Virus record (IMG/VR): IMGVR_UViG_3300043015_002491
Location: 1 to 64,000 of that record
From: a virus
Direction: 5' to 3' (one strand)
DNA length: 64,000 nucleotides
A program made the translations under genes and the position numbers. Numbering within the stretch: position 1 is the stretch's first letter; each line of letters begins with the position of its first letter. Positions 31,179 to 38,632 of this stretch are shown here, piece by piece. The notes under the pieces are model-generated. The model saw only the letters and a program-made list of their open reading frames with translations, was not told where the DNA came from and searched no databases.

Positions 31179-31970
31179 TTATTTATTATTTTTTACTAAA
31201 AACTCACCATTCCTACCCATATGGTCTGGATAAAACATATATACTGGGGCTGATTGAACTACATCTTTAGTTTCAATATTCATAAGACTAAGTCTACCAT
31301 CATAAGTAGCACCAGTATCCATATTCCAAACATTCCCAATATTCATAGGAATACCCTTATCTTCGTAATTAATAGTTGGGGTGTGACCAATATAGATTTC
31401 ATTATATTGTTCCCATAACTTATCACCTGGATTTGTAGTACCAGTCTCCTTTATTCTAATCATATGACCCCAGAATTGTCTATCCCAATAAAATAAAGCG
31501 TTCTCACCCATCTTTTGACCAACTTCTAATTCGTACTGTTCATCAAGTGGAGTTCTAGGGTCAAAACCAGCATGCATGAAGATTCTATTATCTTCATCAA
31601 CATAATATAATTTAGCTTCACCTAAGAACTTTAAATGTTTCTCAACTAAGTCTGGGTGTTTTTTGTAACTATCAACAGTAGCTTTACCACCTTGATGCCA
31701 CCATATAGAATTAGGACTACTCATCTTAACCCCATGTTCAAGTGACCATTCAAGGAACCTTTCAGTCCACTCATCATGATTACCCTTCAAGTAAATAAGG
31801 TTCTTGATTTTCATCAATTCCTCAATACATTCAGCAACATCTGGCCATCCATCAGTTACATCACCAAGTGCTACGAGTCTATCATTCTCATAGTCAAAAT
31901 TAACAGCTTCTAAAACCTGTTTTAACGCTAGATACCCACCATGGATATCACCAATTACAAACTTTCTCAT
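31179..31970 (-). CDS. PPP-family metallophosphatase
   Basis: 263 residues. GDIHGGYLAL near 7, LGDVTDGWPD near 35, KGNHDEW near 62, MHAGFDPR near 135 and IGHTPTINY near 195 define a serine/threonine-type (PPP) phosphatase like that of phage lambda; relatives also cleave Ap4A. Overlaps the membrane protein gene by ATGA. Confidence 0.88.
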   Translation of the reverse strand: MRKFVIGDIHGGYLALKQVLEAVNFDYENDRLVALGDVTDGWPDVAECIEELMKIKNLIYLKGNHDEWTERFLEWSLEHGVKMSSPNSIWWHQGGKATVDSYKKHPDLVEKHLKFLGEAKLYYVDEDNRIFMHAGFDPRTPLDEQYELEVGQKMGENALFYWDRQFWGHMIRIKETGTTNPGDKLWEQYNEIYIGHTPTINYEDKGIPMNIGNVWNMDTGATYDGRLSLMNIETKDVVQSAPVYMFYPDHMGRNGEFLVKNNK

Positions 31971-32248
31971 TTCTTTTTACTTTCTTTTTTTATACCCCAA
32001 TATGTTCCAAGTGTACCTCCAATAAGGAATGCTATGATTGGTAATGTTTGACCCTCAAGTATTGAGTTAGCACCAATAGACATTGATACAAGCCAAGCTA
32101 GTGCAATACCATTACTGGTAAGAATAGCTGGTAACATTCTACGTTCAGCTGTATAAATTACATTAACAGTCCTCAAATATATGAAAACTATTTGACTTAT
32201 CAAAACAACTAGTGCTGATAAGTATGAGTTATTTAATATCTCTTGCAT
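31967..32248 (-). CDS. DUF5698/UPF0316-like membrane protein
   Basis: 93 residues from the ATG at 32248 (an upstream TTG is less likely). Three hydrophobic segments; QIVFIYLRTVNVIYTAERRM resembles the DUF5698 region of UPF0316 proteins. Function unknown. Confidence 0.62.
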   Translation of the reverse strand: MQEILNNSYLSALVVLISQIVFIYLRTVNVIYTAERRMLPAILTSNGIALAWLVSMSIGANSILEGQTLPIIAFLIGGTLGTYWGIKKESKKK

Positions 32249-32315
32249 CAATTCTTTTTTTATTTAACGAATCTCCTTCGATTATTAAACCATCTGGTCC
32301 ATCACTTAATCTCAT
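32229..32315 (-). CDS. Very small ORF coupled to the membrane protein
   Basis: 28 residues (MRLSDGPDGLIIEGD...). Its stop overlaps the next start by 20 nt, a pattern seen in translational coupling. Weakly supported because of length. Confidence 0.35.
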   Translation of the reverse strand: MRLSDGPDGLIIEGDSLNKKRIDARDIK

Positions 32316-32327
32316 TAATTTAATGTT

Positions 32328-32352
32328 TTAAGGGGGTACAATACCCCCCTGG
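32328..32352 (-). terminator. GC-rich hairpin after RNA ligase 1
   Basis: Minus strand GGGGGTA-TTG-TACCCCC then TTAAAAC, right after the RNA ligase 1 stop. Strong stem but no long T run, so it may be a terminator or an RNA-stabilising hairpin. Confidence 0.5.
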
Positions 32353-32354
32353 TT

Positions 32355-33470
32355 TTACAATACGTTATACAACTTCTTATTGTCGTAATTCATCATATAC
32401 TCTCTTACACTTTCTACCTTACCATCGTTTAATCCGAAGAATAAACCTGTGTAAGCCTTGTGTGTCTTACCAGCAACTCTGAATACTTCCATTGCATATC
32501 TTTTCTTTTCCTTTGGAGTTATGTTCTTTGGTCTTAAGCCTTTCAACTCACCCCACATACCTTCCAACTCACCTATAAGGTTATTGTAACCCTCGTGAAG
32601 CTTAAATATTTCTTCTCTTCTTTCTGGGAAAGTAGCGGAAAATTCCTCAATCTCATTAGACTTAACAACATCCATTATATTGTGTTCAGCTAATTTCCCC
32701 TTCAAATGATGAACTGCCACATATGCTGGATTCTTTATCTTGATTCTATTGTGGTTTGCATCCACAACAACATAACCTTCCTCTGTGAATGGCATACCTT
32801 CAAAAGTTCTCTTGATAGCACCAACATTGTCAACATTCATGTCAAAAGCCTTAACTAATGGCACACCTATTGATATTGCGGTCATTTCAAGGTCTTTCCA
32901 AGATAACTCCTTAAGAGTCTTTCTATTTCTTACTGTCAAAAGGGAAACCTTAGATTCTCCGTGTGGAGTAACCACTATATTATATGGGGTCATTAACTCA
33001 AATACATATACATGGTCCTTATCCAACAAACAATCATTGAATGAATACTTGTTGTTTAGTGTATTCCAGAATAATTCATTGAAAGTAGTACCTAACTTGT
33101 TGTTTACTTCACCTTCCCCTTCAGCGGTTCCAGTTGTAGCTGCGAACCACTCTTTCTTATTCCAATCCCAGTATACTTGAATCATAGACCCATCTTCCTT
33201 AGTCAACACCTTAGCTGTATCCCAGTCAATTTTAGCAGCGTGACCTTCTTCAGCGTTGAAGAACTTGAAGAAAGATAAAGACATGATTTCCCAAGTATTC
33301 TTTTCAAGTATAAGCCCTCTGCACTCTTGCACAATAACCTCACCCATAGATGATTCTATTTGGTCATACTTGATAAGAACCTTGTCCTCATATTCCCTAG
33401 ACTTTAATTTAAAGTCAGTAAGCGTCTTAGCAAGTCCATTTTCTTTTATGTATTCTATTACTCTTAACAT
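32355..33470 (-). CDS. rnlA: T4 RNA ligase 1 family enzyme
   Basis: 371 residues, the T4 Rnl1 size. VLTKEDGSMIQVYW near 88 holds the adenylated Lys in the Rnl1 form KEDGS; TEEGYVVVDA and RIKIKNPAYVAVHH near 230-250 are motifs IV and V; a C-terminal helical domain follows. T4 Rnl1 rejoins tRNA-Lys cut by anticodon nuclease, so this enzyme probably repairs or splices tRNAs. TATATTTG lies about 23 nt upstream. The kinase-phosphodiesterase that would prepare the ends is at 34014. Confidence 0.93.
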   Translation of the reverse strand: MLRVIEYIKENGLAKTLTDFKLKSREYEDKVLIKYDQIESSMGEVIVQECRGLILEKNTWEIMSLSFFKFFNAEEGHAAKIDWDTAKVLTKEDGSMIQVYWDWNKKEWFAATTGTAEGEGEVNNKLGTTFNELFWNTLNNKYSFNDCLLDKDHVYVFELMTPYNIVVTPHGESKVSLLTVRNRKTLKELSWKDLEMTAISIGVPLVKAFDMNVDNVGAIKRTFEGMPFTEEGYVVVDANHNRIKIKNPAYVAVHHLKGKLAEHNIMDVVKSNEIEEFSATFPERREEIFKLHEGYNNLIGELEGMWGELKGLRPKNITPKEKKRYAMEVFRVAGKTHKAYTGLFFGLNDGKVESVREYMMNYDNKKLYNVL

Positions 33471-33505
33471 GATTATTATTTTATGATTTACACAAATATA
33501 ATTAA

Positions 33506-33534
33506 AAAAAGGGAACCACCAAACGATTCCCTAA
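33506..33534 (-). terminator. Intrinsic terminator
   Basis: AGGGAA...TTCCCT then TTTTTT on the minus strand, after the acidic-tail gene and before RNA ligase 1. Confidence 0.72.
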
Positions 33535-33544
33535 TTATTTTTAA

Positions 33545-33883
33545 TTATTCATCATCATCATCATCATCTTCACCCATTTCAAAATCTTCATTCATTTCAT
33601 TTCTAAGTTTATCTATAATCTTATATATGTCCTCATCTAACATATCCGCCATTGGATTTTCTAATCTTTGTGTTTCGTATAATTTTTTAGCTGAGAACAT
33701 TGAACATAACTCACCAAATAAATTTATATCATTTTCATCATGTATAATACCACTAATTAGAATCATGAAGTTACCCACATTAGTGATTATGTAGTCTTCT
33801 TTGTCAACCCCTTCTTTCATTAGGGCATCACCCATTTTAAAAATTTTTGCACTTAATTCATGGTGCCTTTTTTTGTTTTCCAT
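33545..33883 (-). CDS. Unknown protein with acidic tail
   Basis: 112 residues (MENKKRHHELSAKIFKMGD...), helical, ending in a run of Asp (EDDDDDDE). Such tails often mimic nucleic acid or aid solubility. No family recognised. Confidence 0.6.
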   Translation of the reverse strand: MENKKRHHELSAKIFKMGDALMKEGVDKEDYIITNVGNFMILISGIIHDENDINLFGELCSMFSAKKLYETQRLENPMADMLDEDIYKIIDKLRNEMNEDFEMGEDDDDDDE

Positions 33884-33884
33884 C

Positions 33885-33986
33885 TTATTTAATTTGTGTT
33901 AATAATAAAAGCATTACAATACCAAAACCAATGATACATAAATTAACTTTTGTCGCTTCATCTAAATTTTTAAATCTCTTAAACAT
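33885..33986 (-). CDS. Small single-span membrane protein
   Basis: 33 residues (MFKRFKNLDEATKVN...) with one transmembrane stretch. TATATTTG (33990-33997) is 3 nt before the ATG, a leaderless start. Two bases separate it from the next gene. Confidence 0.58.
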   Translation of the reverse strand: MFKRFKNLDEATKVNLCIIGFGIVMLLLLTQIK

Positions 33987-34013
33987 ATTCAAATATATTA
34001 TTTTTTTTGGTTA

Positions 34014-34970
34014 TTAACCAAGTTTTTCTTCAGAAACTTTTCCAGAAAGATTTGGTCCATCTTCCCATTTACCCCAATACTTAATATCATTAGACATAAC
34101 TGGTTTACCACCCTTAGCTCTATTAACGGCTATTGTAATGTGTGGTTTTTCATTATCCGAATAATAACCCTCAACACCAACAGCTAAAGCCATATCAGAC
34201 ATACCAATACTAACAACCCTTAAGTTTACGGTCTTACCTAAGTCACCCTTAAGGTTTTCTGGTAACCCATTACCGAAGTTAATTGTCATGTGATGAGCAA
34301 TTATTTCCCAATCACCCCAAACATCACTTATTTTACTTCTAACCGCCTCTAGTAATTTAGTTCTAGATTTTTCATCCAATACAACACTTGCAAACATCTT
34401 TGGTTTATTTGAATACATAGGTTTTGCTTTAATAACTTTTTCAAGTGAAAGTGGTCCAACACTCTTATGAGATTGAATCATTGATTTAATTTTATCCAAT
34501 GGTACACCATGTGTATTCCTTTGCGCTAACTCTTCAGCAGAAAGACCGCCAGCACCTATATCAACAAATTTAATATTTTCATCAGCATAACCCATGTTTA
34601 ATGCTGCTTCAACATAATTCTTTGGTTCGTTAGCCTTGATGTTGGTATTGTCAACTATAACTGGTGACACACCCTTTTCCATAGCTTCCTTAGCCATCTT
34701 AAAGTTAAGTGAGTGCATCTTACTAAGTGGTGTGAAATCCTTATTAGAAATCATGTTTGAAAAGAATTCGTTATAATCACCTTGTGCTTCGATTCTGTCA
34801 TCAGTCGAGAATATGGCACCACCACCCTTAAGTTCTTTTGCTTTAGTCGATTTACCACTACCTGGTATCCCTCTCATCACAATAAGTTCTTGTTCTGGTT
34901 TTGACACTGTAACACCTAACGAGTTTTTCTCAACATTTTCTCTAAGTATTTTTCTTATATTTTCTTTCAT
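34014..34970 (-). CDS. Polynucleotide kinase fused to 2H cyclic phosphodiesterase, with N-terminal tag
   Basis: 318 residues. The tag MKENIRKILREN comes first, then a P-loop kinase (MRGIPGSGKSTKAKE near 32, IFSTDDR near 53, IVDNTNIKANE near 103), then a 2H domain with HHMTINFG near 232 and KPHITIAVN near 283. The order kinase then 2H phosphodiesterase is that of the healing half of fungal tRNA ligase Trl1. It could open 2',3'-cyclic phosphate and phosphorylate 5'-OH ends made by anticodon nucleases or splicing, ready for Rnl1. The LRE in the tag suggests packaging. Confidence 0.85.
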   Translation of the reverse strand: MKENIRKILRENVEKNSLGVTVSKPEQELIVMRGIPGSGKSTKAKELKGGGAIFSTDDRIEAQGDYNEFFSNMISNKDFTPLSKMHSLNFKMAKEAMEKGVSPVIVDNTNIKANEPKNYVEAALNMGYADENIKFVDIGAGGLSAEELAQRNTHGVPLDKIKSMIQSHKSVGPLSLEKVIKAKPMYSNKPKMFASVVLDEKSRTKLLEAVRSKISDVWGDWEIIAHHMTINFGNGLPENLKGDLGKTVNLRVVSIGMSDMALAVGVEGYYSDNEKPHITIAVNRAKGGKPVMSNDIKYWGKWEDGPNLSGKVSEEKLG

Positions 34971-35512
34971 ACTAAAAATTCTTTAAATTTATTTTTCAAT
35001 TCTACCTCTGTTAAGTAAGTTTCAAGTTTTACCTTAGTTTCGTAATTTTCATTTTCACGCTCTAAAATATCATATGATACAATATCTTGTGGGAACTTAT
35101 GGCGTAATTCAATAAAGTGTTTAACACTTAACTCATAACCCTTAATTTCTTTACCTTCTTGATTAGTTCTATAATAAATAATACTATTTAAATAAATTGA
35201 CCTAATGGCATCTAACTCTTCATCTAACATAATATCTAATATCTCATCTATGGACATATTTAACCCTAAATATCTTAGAACCATATTTTTAATTTCATTA
35301 GGGATTGTTGAGAATGCTAGTGTTTCAATATCATATATTTTATGTAATCCAGCATCTTCCAATTCAAATCTTAATTCACTAGAATCTATGGTAACCCCTA
35401 TGAAGTTATCATCATCATAAAAAATATGGAAATCAAATAAGTCTAACGATGGTAAATAACCATCATCAGACAAAGGAATGTGTGTTACTATAATATTCTT
35501 AACGTTTATCAT
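34967..35512 (-). CDS. Acidic protein, unknown function
   Basis: 181 residues, acidic. No recognised motif. The ATG is 4 nt after TATATTTG (35517-35524). It overlaps the kinase-2H gene by ATGA, so it is a likely partner in expression of that enzyme. Confidence 0.65.
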   Translation of the reverse strand: MINVKNIIVTHIPLSDDGYLPSLDLFDFHIFYDDDNFIGVTIDSSELRFELEDAGLHKIYDIETLAFSTIPNEIKNMVLRYLGLNMSIDEILDIMLDEELDAIRSIYLNSIIYYRTNQEGKEIKGYELSVKHFIELRHKFPQDIVSYDILERENENYETKVKLETYLTEVELKNKFKEFLV

Positions 35513-35559
35513 GTAACAAATATAATAAAAAAAATGAAACCTACAATGAAAAAATTAAA

Positions 35560-36273
35560 TTATTTTCTTTTTTTTCTAGATTCTTCTAATAATTCTTCAG
35601 CTGTATCACTTAAATGTTTAGGCATAACACTAATTAAATCCATCTTCTCATCATCATTAGCATTCTTAAAAACACTTAACATGATGTCATCACTAGGTAA
35701 TTCATTAAAAATATCCGCAAGTTCTATTGGTTCCCCATTATCAGTTTCAAATCTATTACTAGTTTGATAAAAATGTACCTTCTCACCATTAGATAATTTC
35801 ATCTTTTTAAAAGATTCTTTCTTTTCTTTAGCTCCAACATTTTTTTCTTTAGACCATCTTCGTAACCCATCAATTGTTATAGGTCTTTTTTCAGTACCGT
35901 AATCACCACTATTAACAAATTCAATTAACTTTTCATATGGAATAACATAATCGTATTGACCTTTAACTATATGTTTCCAAAATAAAGTTGTGATGACATT
36001 ATCCTTAACCACTAACACTAGTAAATGACCTGGTAGGTCATTATTTGGTTTTATTGGTTCTTTAGAGTCATATATAATAATACCCAAGTCTCTACCAAAA
36101 GAATCACCAAATTCTAAGCTTTCAATAAAATCAATCCTTTCATCAATTATTTTTTTACCTTCATCACCTATTTGGTCTAGTAAAGCAGTAATCCTTTCTG
36201 GATACCTTTGTTTAACAAAATGCTTTATATCCTTTATCGCTTCTAATAATCTTTGTCTAATAAATTCTTTCAT
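35560..36273 (-). CDS. Tagged protein, unknown function
   Basis: 237 residues. The N-terminus MKEFIRQRLLEAIKDIKHF is the shared tag with LLE, closely like the NAMPT extension (QIKERLVEAI). The body is alpha/beta with no recognised motif and a basic end (EESRKKRK). It shares one base with the zinc-ribbon protein gene. Confidence 0.65.
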   Translation of the reverse strand: MKEFIRQRLLEAIKDIKHFVKQRYPERITALLDQIGDEGKKIIDERIDFIESLEFGDSFGRDLGIIIYDSKEPIKPNNDLPGHLLVLVVKDNVITTLFWKHIVKGQYDYVIPYEKLIEFVNSGDYGTEKRPITIDGLRRWSKEKNVGAKEKKESFKKMKLSNGEKVHFYQTSNRFETDNGEPIELADIFNELPSDDIMLSVFKNANDDEKMDLISVMPKHLSDTAEELLEESRKKRK

Positions 36274-36752
36274 TACTCACCTTTTAATATTTGTTTAAAC
36301 TTTCTAAGTTGTTCTTTTATTACGTTTTTAGCTTTAAAACTAGGACCCTTTTTGTTTATCGGTACTTTCACAGTTTTGGGTGACTTATCACCACCATTAA
36401 CATTAATAGTATATTTTCTATTATCCTTAAAGGTAATTTCGTTAAATTCTTTATCCAACTGATTTATTTCCATCTTAAGCTTAGGACCATCAGCTGAGAT
36501 AATTCTATGTATTTGAACATCCCCTAGATATTCACCTTGTATAATATGATTTAACTCGGCTTCTTTTCTTTTTTGTTTACCCGCAGAAACCCAGTCATTT
36601 CTAATACCAATAACCTCACAATCACCACCTACAGTAGCACTCATAAGGTCATCATTGTACTGTCCACCAGACTTTCCACATTCACATTTTCTCCATTTGG
36701 TGTGAATTAGTCTAACTACGTCATCACAATTTTTACAGATAATTAACTTCAT
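36273..36752 (-). CDS. Zinc-ribbon protein, unknown function
   Basis: 159 residues from the ATG at 36752 (MKLIICKNCDDVVR). CKNC and CECG near 6-24 form a zinc ribbon; the end is basic (FKAKNVIKEQLRKFKQ). The ATG follows ATATTTATA-TAAT exactly, so this gene heads a late unit with the tagged protein. Confidence 0.68.
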   Translation of the reverse strand: MKLIICKNCDDVVRLIHTKWRKCECGKSGGQYNDDLMSATVGGDCEVIGIRNDWVSAGKQKRKEAELNHIIQGEYLGDVQIHRIISADGPKLKMEINQLDKEFNEITFKDNRKYTINVNGGDKSPKTVKVPINKKGPSFKAKNVIKEQLRKFKQILKGE

Positions 36753-36756
36753 ATTA

Positions 36757-36765
36757 TATAAATAT
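36757..36765 (-). promoter_or_regulatory. Late-type motif ATATTTATA
   Basis: 4 nt before the ATG at 36752, same block as at 16829, 19743 and 62177. Confidence 0.6.
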
Positions 36766-36789
36766 ATTGAAACACGCAAAAAGATGAAG

Positions 36790-36879
36790 CGGAAGACAAG
36801 GGAATTGAACCCTCGGACCGCTCAAGGCGGCCAACGCATTAGCAGTGCGCCCCGACTAACCAACATTCGGCTATCTTCC
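36790..36879 (-). tRNA. tRNA-Ser(GCU)
   Basis: Acceptor GGAAGAT/GTCTTCC, anticodon arm GCGCA-CTGCTAA-TGCGT, class II variable arm GCCGCCTTGAGCGGT, T arm GAGGGTTCAATTCCCTT. Regular. Confidence 0.92.
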
Positions 36880-36884
36880 AAGTA

Positions 36885-36951
36885 CAGGATGGTTTTTTTA
36901 CGTAATCAAATTAGAAGTTTGGTCGTTAAAAATATTTGCTGAACCCATCCT
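36885..36951 (-). ncRNA. CAGCAA-stem element C
   Basis: 67 nt closed by AGGATGG/CCATCCT with GTTCAGCAA inside and an arm CAAA-CTTCTAA-TTTG whose loop reads as a UUC anticodon. Shares TTTTTAACG and TTACGTAAAA with element B. No T arm. Confidence 0.55.
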
Positions 36952-36955
36952 TTAG

Positions 36956-37028
36956 TACCCCTACAGGGATTCGAACCCCGATTCTCGGCTTAGAAGGCCG
37001 ATGTCCTATCCAATTGAACGATAGAGGC
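36956..37028 (-). tRNA. tRNA-Arg(UCU)
   Basis: Acceptor GCCTCTA/TAGGGGT, anticodon arm TCGGC-CTTCTAA-GCCGA, T arm CGGGGTTCGAATCCCTG. Regular. Confidence 0.92.
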
Positions 37029-37133
37029 ATTTTGGTGAGAGGCTTTGGGTTAGATAAACCTCAATATTACATGAGAGACCCCCTAGAATGCATCACCATT
37101 GTGTGAGAACGTCTAAACGTTCCCGACTTTTAG
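37029..37133 (-). other. Noncoding structured spacer
   Basis: Holds GGGAACGT-TTAG-ACGTTCTC and a stretch closed by GGTGA/TCACC with inner GAGG/CCTC. No standard T arm. A tRNA-like relic is possible. Confidence 0.35.
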
Positions 37134-37208
37134 TACACCTAGAAAGAATCGAACTTTCAATCTCTCAGTTCGTAGCCGAGTGCTTTAAATCCGTTAAGCT
37201 ATAGGTGT
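37134..37208 (-). tRNA. tRNA-Arg(ACG)
   Basis: Acceptor ACACCTA/TAGGTGT, anticodon arm CTCGG-CTACGAA-CTGAG, T arm GAAAGTTCGATTCTTTC. Regular. Confidence 0.9.
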
Positions 37209-37216
37209 ATATTAAG

Positions 37217-37286
37217 TACCGACTGTGAGGTTCGAACTCACTTAACCGTCCATATGAAGGACTGTTCTTTTCCACTAAGTGTCGGC
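37217..37286 (-). tRNA. tRNA with CAU anticodon (Met or Ile2), short
   Basis: Acceptor GCCGACA/AGTCGGT (one mismatch), anticodon loop TTCATAT in GTCC/GGAC, T arm GTGAGTTCGAACCTCAC. Whether it reads AUG or AUA cannot be told. Confidence 0.82.
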
Positions 37287-37317
37287 ATGTCGCTACTATT
37301 CGACCTATCAATATTTG

Positions 37318-37389
37318 CTCCTTGGGGGAATTTCGAAATCCCGACCTATCGCTTAACAGGCGATTGCTCTACCTCTGAGCTACCAAGGA
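37318..37389 (-). tRNA. tRNA-Asn(GUU), regular gene order
   Basis: Acceptor TCCTTGG/CCAAGGA, D arm GCTCAGAGGTAGAGC, anticodon arm ATCGC-CTGTTAA-GCGAT, T loop with TTCGAAA. Ordinary partner of the permuted tRNA-Asn at 17365. Confidence 0.9.
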
Positions 37390-37446
37390 ATAATTGTTTA
37401 TAGTTGGCCAAAACTAGTAAATAAATTAACTTTTGGCTGATTATAG

Positions 37447-37519
37447 TGGGCCCACTGAGACTCGAACTCAGAACAACTGATTATGAGTCAGCCGTTTTAA
37501 CCACTTAAACTACAGGCCC
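37447..37519 (-). tRNA. tRNA with CAU anticodon (Met or Ile2)
   Basis: Acceptor GGGCCTG/TGGGCCC, anticodon arm GCTGA-CTCATAA-TCAGT, T arm CTGAGTTCGAGTCTCAG. Lacks the initiator G-C triplet. Confidence 0.85.
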
Positions 37520-37523
37520 TTTG

Positions 37524-37613
37524 TACTGGTGGTGAGATTCGAACTCACGTTTGGTAACAACCTCAAGAACCGCTACGTTTCTCCAAGATATAAGCTTGGG
37601 ACGCTACACCAGC
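37524..37613 (-). tRNA. Irregular tRNA with D-loop hairpin, anticodon unresolved
   Basis: Acceptor GCTGGTG/CACCAGT and T arm GTGAGTTCGAATCTCAC are good. The D region has an added hairpin CCAAG-CTTATAT-CTTGG. The anticodon arm seems enlarged (GGT...ACC around CTTGAGG), so UGA or UUG are only guesses. Confidence 0.5.
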
Positions 37614-37691
37614 ATTTGTAGAGTAGGTGGGGTATTCTCCCACAATAAAGGGTCATAGTCCAGCGGTTTGTAGTTTGAACCTACTATTCTA
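37614..37691 (-). other. Noncoding spacer with T-arm-like hairpin
   Basis: Contains GTAG-GTTCAAA-CTAC and a stem pairing the two ends (GTAGG/CCTAC), but no acceptor plus anticodon set. Possibly a broken tRNA. Confidence 0.3.
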
Positions 37692-37779
37692 GTTGGTAGG
37701 GTGGGACTCGAACCCACATTGTGCTTTCGCACCCAGTGTATCAGACTGGTCCCTGTAAACCAATTCGGGTACCTACCAA
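37692..37779 (-). tRNA. tRNA-Ile(GAU) with long variable arm
   Basis: Acceptor TTGGTAG/CTACCAA, anticodon arm CCAGT-CTGATAC-ACTGG, variable hairpin GTGC-GAAA-GCAC, T arm GTGGGTTCGAGTCCCAC. Ile normally has a 5-nt variable loop. Confidence 0.85.
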
Positions 37780-37788
37780 TATTAATGG

Positions 37789-37875
37789 CGGAGAGAGTGG
37801 GACTCGAACCCACACACCTCTAGGGCCTACGGTTTTCAAGACCGTTGCAGTTAGACCTACTCTGCTTACCTCTCC
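37789..37875 (-). tRNA. tRNA-Ser(UGA)
   Basis: Acceptor GGAGAGG/TCTCTCC, anticodon arm ACGGT-CTTGAAA-ACCGT, class II variable arm, T arm GTGGGTTCGAGTCCCAC. Regular. Confidence 0.93.
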
Positions 37876-37883
37876 GAATAAAG

Positions 37884-37970
37884 TACCCCATTGTAGGATT
37901 CGAACCTACGGTCCCCTAAAGGGACACCCGTTACACACGGGTCGCATTAAGCCACTCTGCCAAATGGGTC
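37884..37970 (-). tRNA. tRNA-Thr(UGU)-like with long variable arm and G33
   Basis: Acceptor near ACCCATT/AATGGGG, anticodon arm ACCCG-TGTGTAA-CGGGT, variable hairpin GTCCC-TTTA-GGGGAC, T arm GTAGGTTCGAATCCTAC. Base 33 is G where nearly all tRNAs have U. Irregular partner of Thr at 14830. Confidence 0.65.
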
Positions 37971-37976
37971 ACTTTG

Positions 37977-38049
37977 CACTGCGTTAGAGAATCGAACTCT
38001 ATCCATCCGAGGTTTTGGAGACCTGGCGCATACCATTATGCTACGCAGT
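37977..38049 (-). tRNA. tRNA-Trp(CCA)
   Basis: Acceptor ACTGCGT/ACGCAGT, anticodon arm AGGT-CTCCAAA-ACCT, T arm ATAGAGTTCGATTCTCTA. Regular. Confidence 0.93.
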
Positions 38050-38063
38050 ATGTGTTTCAATAC

Positions 38064-38073
38064 GTCAAAGAAC
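38064..38073 (-). promoter_or_regulatory. boxA-like site
   Basis: GTTCTTTGAC on the minus strand between tRNA-His and tRNA-Trp. Confidence 0.42.
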
Positions 38074-38130
38074 ATATCGGTTTAAAAGCCGATATTATCA
38101 ATTATCTGTTATTAATCAGATAACCTTTGG

Positions 38131-38203
38131 GGTGCACGAGGAATTTCGAAATCCCGACCTTCCGAATCACAGTCGGATGCTCTGCCTCTGAGCTACGTAC
38201 ACC
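38131..38203 (-). tRNA. tRNA-His(GUG) with encoded G-1
   Basis: 8-bp acceptor GGTGTACG/CGTGCACC, so G-1 and C73 are encoded; anticodon arm TCCGA-CTGTGAT-TCGGA; T loop with TTCGAAA. CCA follows in the DNA (38128-38130). First tRNA of array 4. Confidence 0.94.
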
Positions 38204-38207
38204 ATAT

Positions 38208-38375
38208 TTAAAGAACTACGAAGAATACAACCTTTCCCCTTTCTTTTTTTATTTTTATTTCACCATTATAGCCTCCGTCTTCAGCTTTCTTTTTATACTT
38301 GTCGTAGATGGTATCAAAGTCTTTCTTAACTTCTTTTTCTTTTTCTACCCCAAGTTTTCTAACTCTCTCTTCCAT
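38208..38375 (-). CDS. Small Lys/Glu-rich protein
   Basis: 55 residues (MEERVRKLGVEKEKEV...), highly charged helix then GKVVFFVVL. Lies between leader terminator 4 and tRNA-His; its end overlaps a boxA-like site. Composition looks coding, function unknown. Confidence 0.5.
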   Translation of the reverse strand: MEERVRKLGVEKEKEVKKDFDTIYDKYKKKAEDGGYNGEIKIKKERGKVVFFVVL

Positions 38376-38387
38376 AATAATCGGACA

Positions 38388-38420
38388 TAAAAAAAGCCCG
38401 ACCAGTTTCCGAGTCGAGCT
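38388..38420 (-). terminator. Intrinsic terminator in leader of array 4
   Basis: AGCTCGAC...GTCGGGCT then TTTTTT and ATG on the minus strand. Confidence 0.75.
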
Positions 38421-38455
38421 TTATATTATTTTAGTTTTTTTATTTACATCACAAC

Positions 38456-38539
38456 TTAAATAATGGACATACTCGACTCATTTAGAGAATTACGTCTCCA
38501 ATTACTAATCGAATTTCTATGTATGTTCATTGTTCTCAT
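38456..38539 (-). CDS. Leader peptide of tRNA array 4
   Basis: 27 residues (MRTMNIHRNSISNWRRN...). Same position as the ORF at 18575 and the same first three codons (ATGAGAACA). Confidence 0.4.
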   Translation of the reverse strand: MRTMNIHRNSISNWRRNSLNESSMSII

Positions 38540-38574
38540 TGTTATAAAATTTTCTTTGTTTTTAAATATATATG

Positions 38575-38605
38575 CAAATATATGATAAAAGTTTCAATTT
38601 GGCAA
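38575..38605 (-). promoter_or_regulatory. Promoter of tRNA array 4
   Basis: TTGCCA, 17-nt spacer with TTGAAACTTTTA, TATATTTG (38575-38582). Confidence 0.78.
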
Positions 38606-38632
38606 GTATTTTTATAAAAAAATTTTAAAAAA

